From NCBI GenBank assembly GCA_035272265.1, contig DATEQV010000437.1, positions 1-14,207 of the forward strand: a DNA stretch of 14,207 bases. The letters run 5' to 3'. This document shows positions 12,377-14,207 of the stretch, piece after piece. The notes below the pieces were generated by a model, which had not been told where the DNA came from, made no database searches, and worked only from the letters and a program-made list of their open reading frames with translations. Made by a program: the position numbers and the translations under genes. Source of the DNA: Acidisphaera sp035272265. GTDB lineage: Bacteria; Pseudomonadota; Alphaproteobacteria; Acetobacterales; Acetobacteraceae. Each line of letters begins with the position of its first letter. Position 1 is the first letter of the stretch.

Positions 12377-13720
12377 TCACATCAGCAACCGCAGCGTGAC
12401 GAGGGCGAGGTCGCGCACGTAGTTGCCGGTGCTCAGGCCGGGTGCCGAGGGGCCGCCCTGCTGGGCGGTGTGGTCGTAGTTGATCGCGAGCCGCAGGTGG
12501 CGGTTGACCAGCCAGGTGACGCCGGCGCCGATGGTTTCGATCGTCTGCACCCCGCCGCCCTGCAGGAACTGCGCGACCTGCATCGCCGCGCGCGCCTGCA
12601 GGAACACGTTGCGCAGGTACTCGTGATCCACCACGACGCGGGCGCGGGTGTAGGTGAACCCGGCCACGCCTTCCTGCGACGCGTCCTCGATCGTGCGCAT
12701 CAGCTGTCCGCTGACCGTGGTCAGGCCGGAGGGATTCCAGGTCACGTCGGCCTCGCCGACCGGGGCGGCGTGGCTGTGATACGCGCTTGACGTGAACTCG
12801 CGCAGCTCGCCGCCGACCAGGAAGCGCCAGCGCCAGATGCCGTCGCCGTCGTAGTCGAGGCCGACGAGGGCGAGGTAGCTCTGCGAGTCCTGCGTGGGCT
12901 GGCCGGGCAGTCCGTTCGGATAGTGCGTGTCGAGCGCCTGCACGCTGAACACGGCTTTGCGTTGCGGGCCGAGCTCGTAGTCGAACGTCATGCCGCCTTG
13001 CACGATGTCGCGGTCGCGATAGGCCTGCGGCAGCGGCAGTCCGTTCAGCGCGGTGGTGCTGTTGAAGTGCCAGGACTGGTAGCTGAGCGAAGGCGCGGCG
13101 GTCCAGCGGCCGAAATTGAGGCCGTAGGTGGCGCGGATGGTGAAGCCGATCGGCGCGCTGGCGGGGATCGCGTCGATGGTGGTGGGGTCCTGGTGCAGGA
13201 ACAGGTGCGCGGCGCCAAGCGTCAGGCGGCCGTCGCCGACGTCGATCGCCGCGCCGAGCGCTGCATAGTAGTTCGTGTAGTCGTCGTCCGGCAGCTCCGG
13301 GTAGATGTTGTTCGACACGCCGGCGACGGCGCCGATCGTGTAGGTGTCCATGTTGTCGTTGAACGAGATCTGCGCGGTCGTGTTGATCACCGCGCTACCC
13401 TTGCCGTTCGCGACGCCGAGCGGGTTGCTGTCGTAGCCGACGCTCTCGTCGAGCTCCGGCTTGACGGTGTAGCCGCCGATGTCGACGCCGAGCGGGTCGT
13501 ACATCGGGTGCAGGCGCGACAGCACGGTGACGCCGCGCGCCTCACCGTAGCCGGGCACGCCGTCGGGGTAGAAGTCGCCGAGCAGTTCGGCCTTGGCGTC
13601 GCCCGACGGGATCGCGATCAGCGCCGAGAGCAGCAGATGCACGGCGAGCGTAGCGGCGTTCGCGCGGTCCGCGTTGCGGCGACGCGAGCGGGATGTGCGC
13701 GGGCGCGCCAGCCGGCTCAT
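12377..13720 (-). CDS. Outer-membrane beta-barrel protein (BBP2-like) of the glycan locus
   Basis: A 447-residue protein. The signal peptide is unusually long and Arg-rich at the start (residues 1-20), with a hydrophobic core at 23-38 and likely cleavage after AKA (44). The mature part consists of many alternating amphipathic strands separated by turns with Asp, Asn, Gly and Pro. Examples are GGYTVKPELDESVGYDSNP, FNDNMDTYTIGAVAGVSNN and LRLAINYDHTAQQGGP. It ends in a strand with a hydrophobic C-terminus (LALVTLRLLM), as expected for an outer-membrane barrel. It resembles the putative beta-barrel porin 2 family, often found in exopolysaccharide clusters; a role in export or anchoring of the polymer is inference. 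The ATG at 13720 overlaps the upstream stop (ATGA). Confidence 0.82.
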   Translation of the reverse strand: MSRLARPRTSRSRRRNADRANAATLAVHLLLSALIAIPSGDAKAELLGDFYPDGVPGYGEARGVTVLSRLHPMYDPLGVDIGGYTVKPELDESVGYDSNPLGVANGKGSAVINTTAQISFNDNMDTYTIGAVAGVSNNIYPELPDDDYTNYYAALGAAIDVGDGRLTLGAAHLFLHQDPTTIDAIPASAPIGFTIRATYGLNFGRWTAAPSLSYQSWHFNSTTALNGLPLPQAYRDRDIVQGGMTFDYELGPQRKAVFSVQALDTHYPNGLPGQPTQDSQSYLALVGLDYDGDGIWRWRFLVGGELREFTSSAYHSHAAPVGEADVTWNPSGLTTVSGQLMRTIEDASQEGVAGFTYTRARVVVDHEYLRNVFLQARAAMQVAQFLQGGGVQTIETIGAGVTWLVNRHLRLAINYDHTAQQGGPSAPGLSTGNYVRDLALVTLRLLM

Positions 13721-14207
13721 GCGGCCCCCGCGCGTCCCGGCCGCCATGTCGGGGGCAACGCCAGATAGGCCGCGGGGGCATACACCGTCACGGCGGTCGC
13801 GAGCCGCAGCACGGCGAGCAGGCCGGGCGAGGGGGCGGCGCCGAGCAGGTCCGGCAGCAGCAGGCCGCAGGCGGTGGCGATCGCGGCAGCGGCGATCGGA
13901 CGCAGGCCGGCCTGCACCGGCCGCAGCCAGGAGCAGCGCAGCGCGCCGGCGATGCCGGTCTCCATCAGCGCGAGCGTCGCGAGCTGTGCGGCCGCCCAGA
14001 CGAGCGCGGCATGCAGCGGCGTGGCCGGTCGCAGCAGCAGGCACAGGACGACGGTGAGCACGGTGCCGCAGACGTTGCTCCACAGGAACAGCTGCGTGCG
14101 TCCGCGCGCGATCGCGGCGGTGCCGCCCGAGGCGGTCAGCAGTCCCGCGGCTGCCACCGCGACCAGCGCTGGCGCGGCGTCGGCGGCCGGCCGCCATGCC
14201 GGGCCGA
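13717..14207 (-). CDS. Polytopic membrane protein, C-terminal part (probable Wzx-type flippase), partial
   Basis: The frame is open from the right edge to TGA at 13719-13717, so at least 163 residues are present and the N-terminus lies outside the window. GTG at 14157 is internal and not the real start. The fragment has about four hydrophobic segments (for example LWSNVCGTVLTVVLCLLL, HAALVWAAAQLATLALMET, IAAAAIATACGLLLPDLL, LAVLRLATAVTVYAPAAYLA) separated by short basic loops. This fits the last helices of a polysaccharide flippase of the MOP superfamily. In a cluster with an initiating transferase and several glycosyltransferases, translocation of the undecaprenyl-linked repeat unit is the likely job. 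No specific motif proves it. Coupled to the barrel gene by an ATGA overlap. Confidence 0.68.
   Translation of the reverse strand, partial: GPAWRPAADAAPALVAVAAAGLLTASGGTAAIARGRTQLFLWSNVCGTVLTVVLCLLLRPATPLHAALVWAAAQLATLALMETGIAGALRCSWLRPVQAGLRPIAAAAIATACGLLLPDLLGAAPSPGLLAVLRLATAVTVYAPAAYLALPPTWRPGRAGAA

Overview
The window is a GC-rich stretch of bacterial chromosome. Its gene content points to an alphaproteobacterium, most likely Rhodospirillales or the Acetobacteraceae side of the class. The clues are a DUF4167 protein next to prmC, a RES/Xre toxin-antitoxin pair typical of these genomes, an orphan Tat-exported family 5 solute-binding protein, and a BBP2-type outer-membrane barrel in a glycan locus. 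The genus is not readable from the sequence.

Layout. Bases 1-139 hold a lower-GC fragment bounded by an inverted repeat, probably mobile-element debris. A small ABM-family monooxygenase gene follows (188-496, +). Converging on it is a toxin-antitoxin operon (antitoxin 1239-1646, RES toxin 541-1242, both -) with a recognisable promoter/operator. Then come DUF4167 (1816-2289, -) and prmC (2563-3420, -), divergent from a ClpP-type protease (3575-4261, +). A 12-bp-arm hairpin separates clpP from a convergent di-heme cytochrome c peroxidase (4360-5403, -), which has an FNR/FixK-type box upstream. An orphan peptide-type solute-binding protein (5555-7132, -) closes the housekeeping half.

From 7219 to the right edge the window is an exopolysaccharide or other surface-glycan locus. 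On the + strand are a GtrA flippase-like protein, a polyprenyl-phosphate sugar-1-phosphate transferase that would start the lipid-linked glycan, and two family 2 glycosyltransferases, the last three genes joined by stop/start overlaps. On the - strand, converging on them, are a truncated polytopic membrane protein (probably a Wzx-type flippase), an outer-membrane beta-barrel protein overlapping it by ATGA, and a WecG/TagA/CpsF glycosyltransferase. Together these cover initiation, chain extension, flipping and an outer-membrane step. A polymerase, a Wza-type exporter and a Wzc-type kinase are not in view.

The most unusual material lies outside the proteins. The RES toxin can only be full length if it starts at a CTG overlapping the antitoxin stop codon. 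Three intergenic palindromes share CGTCAT...ATGACG ends, and one of them folds as a four-way junction. A perfect 22-bp palindrome encodes the C-terminus of a glycosyltransferase. A three-arm leader ahead of the sugar-transferase operon can form two mutually exclusive hairpins. I found no CRISPR array, tRNA, rRNA or intact insertion sequence.
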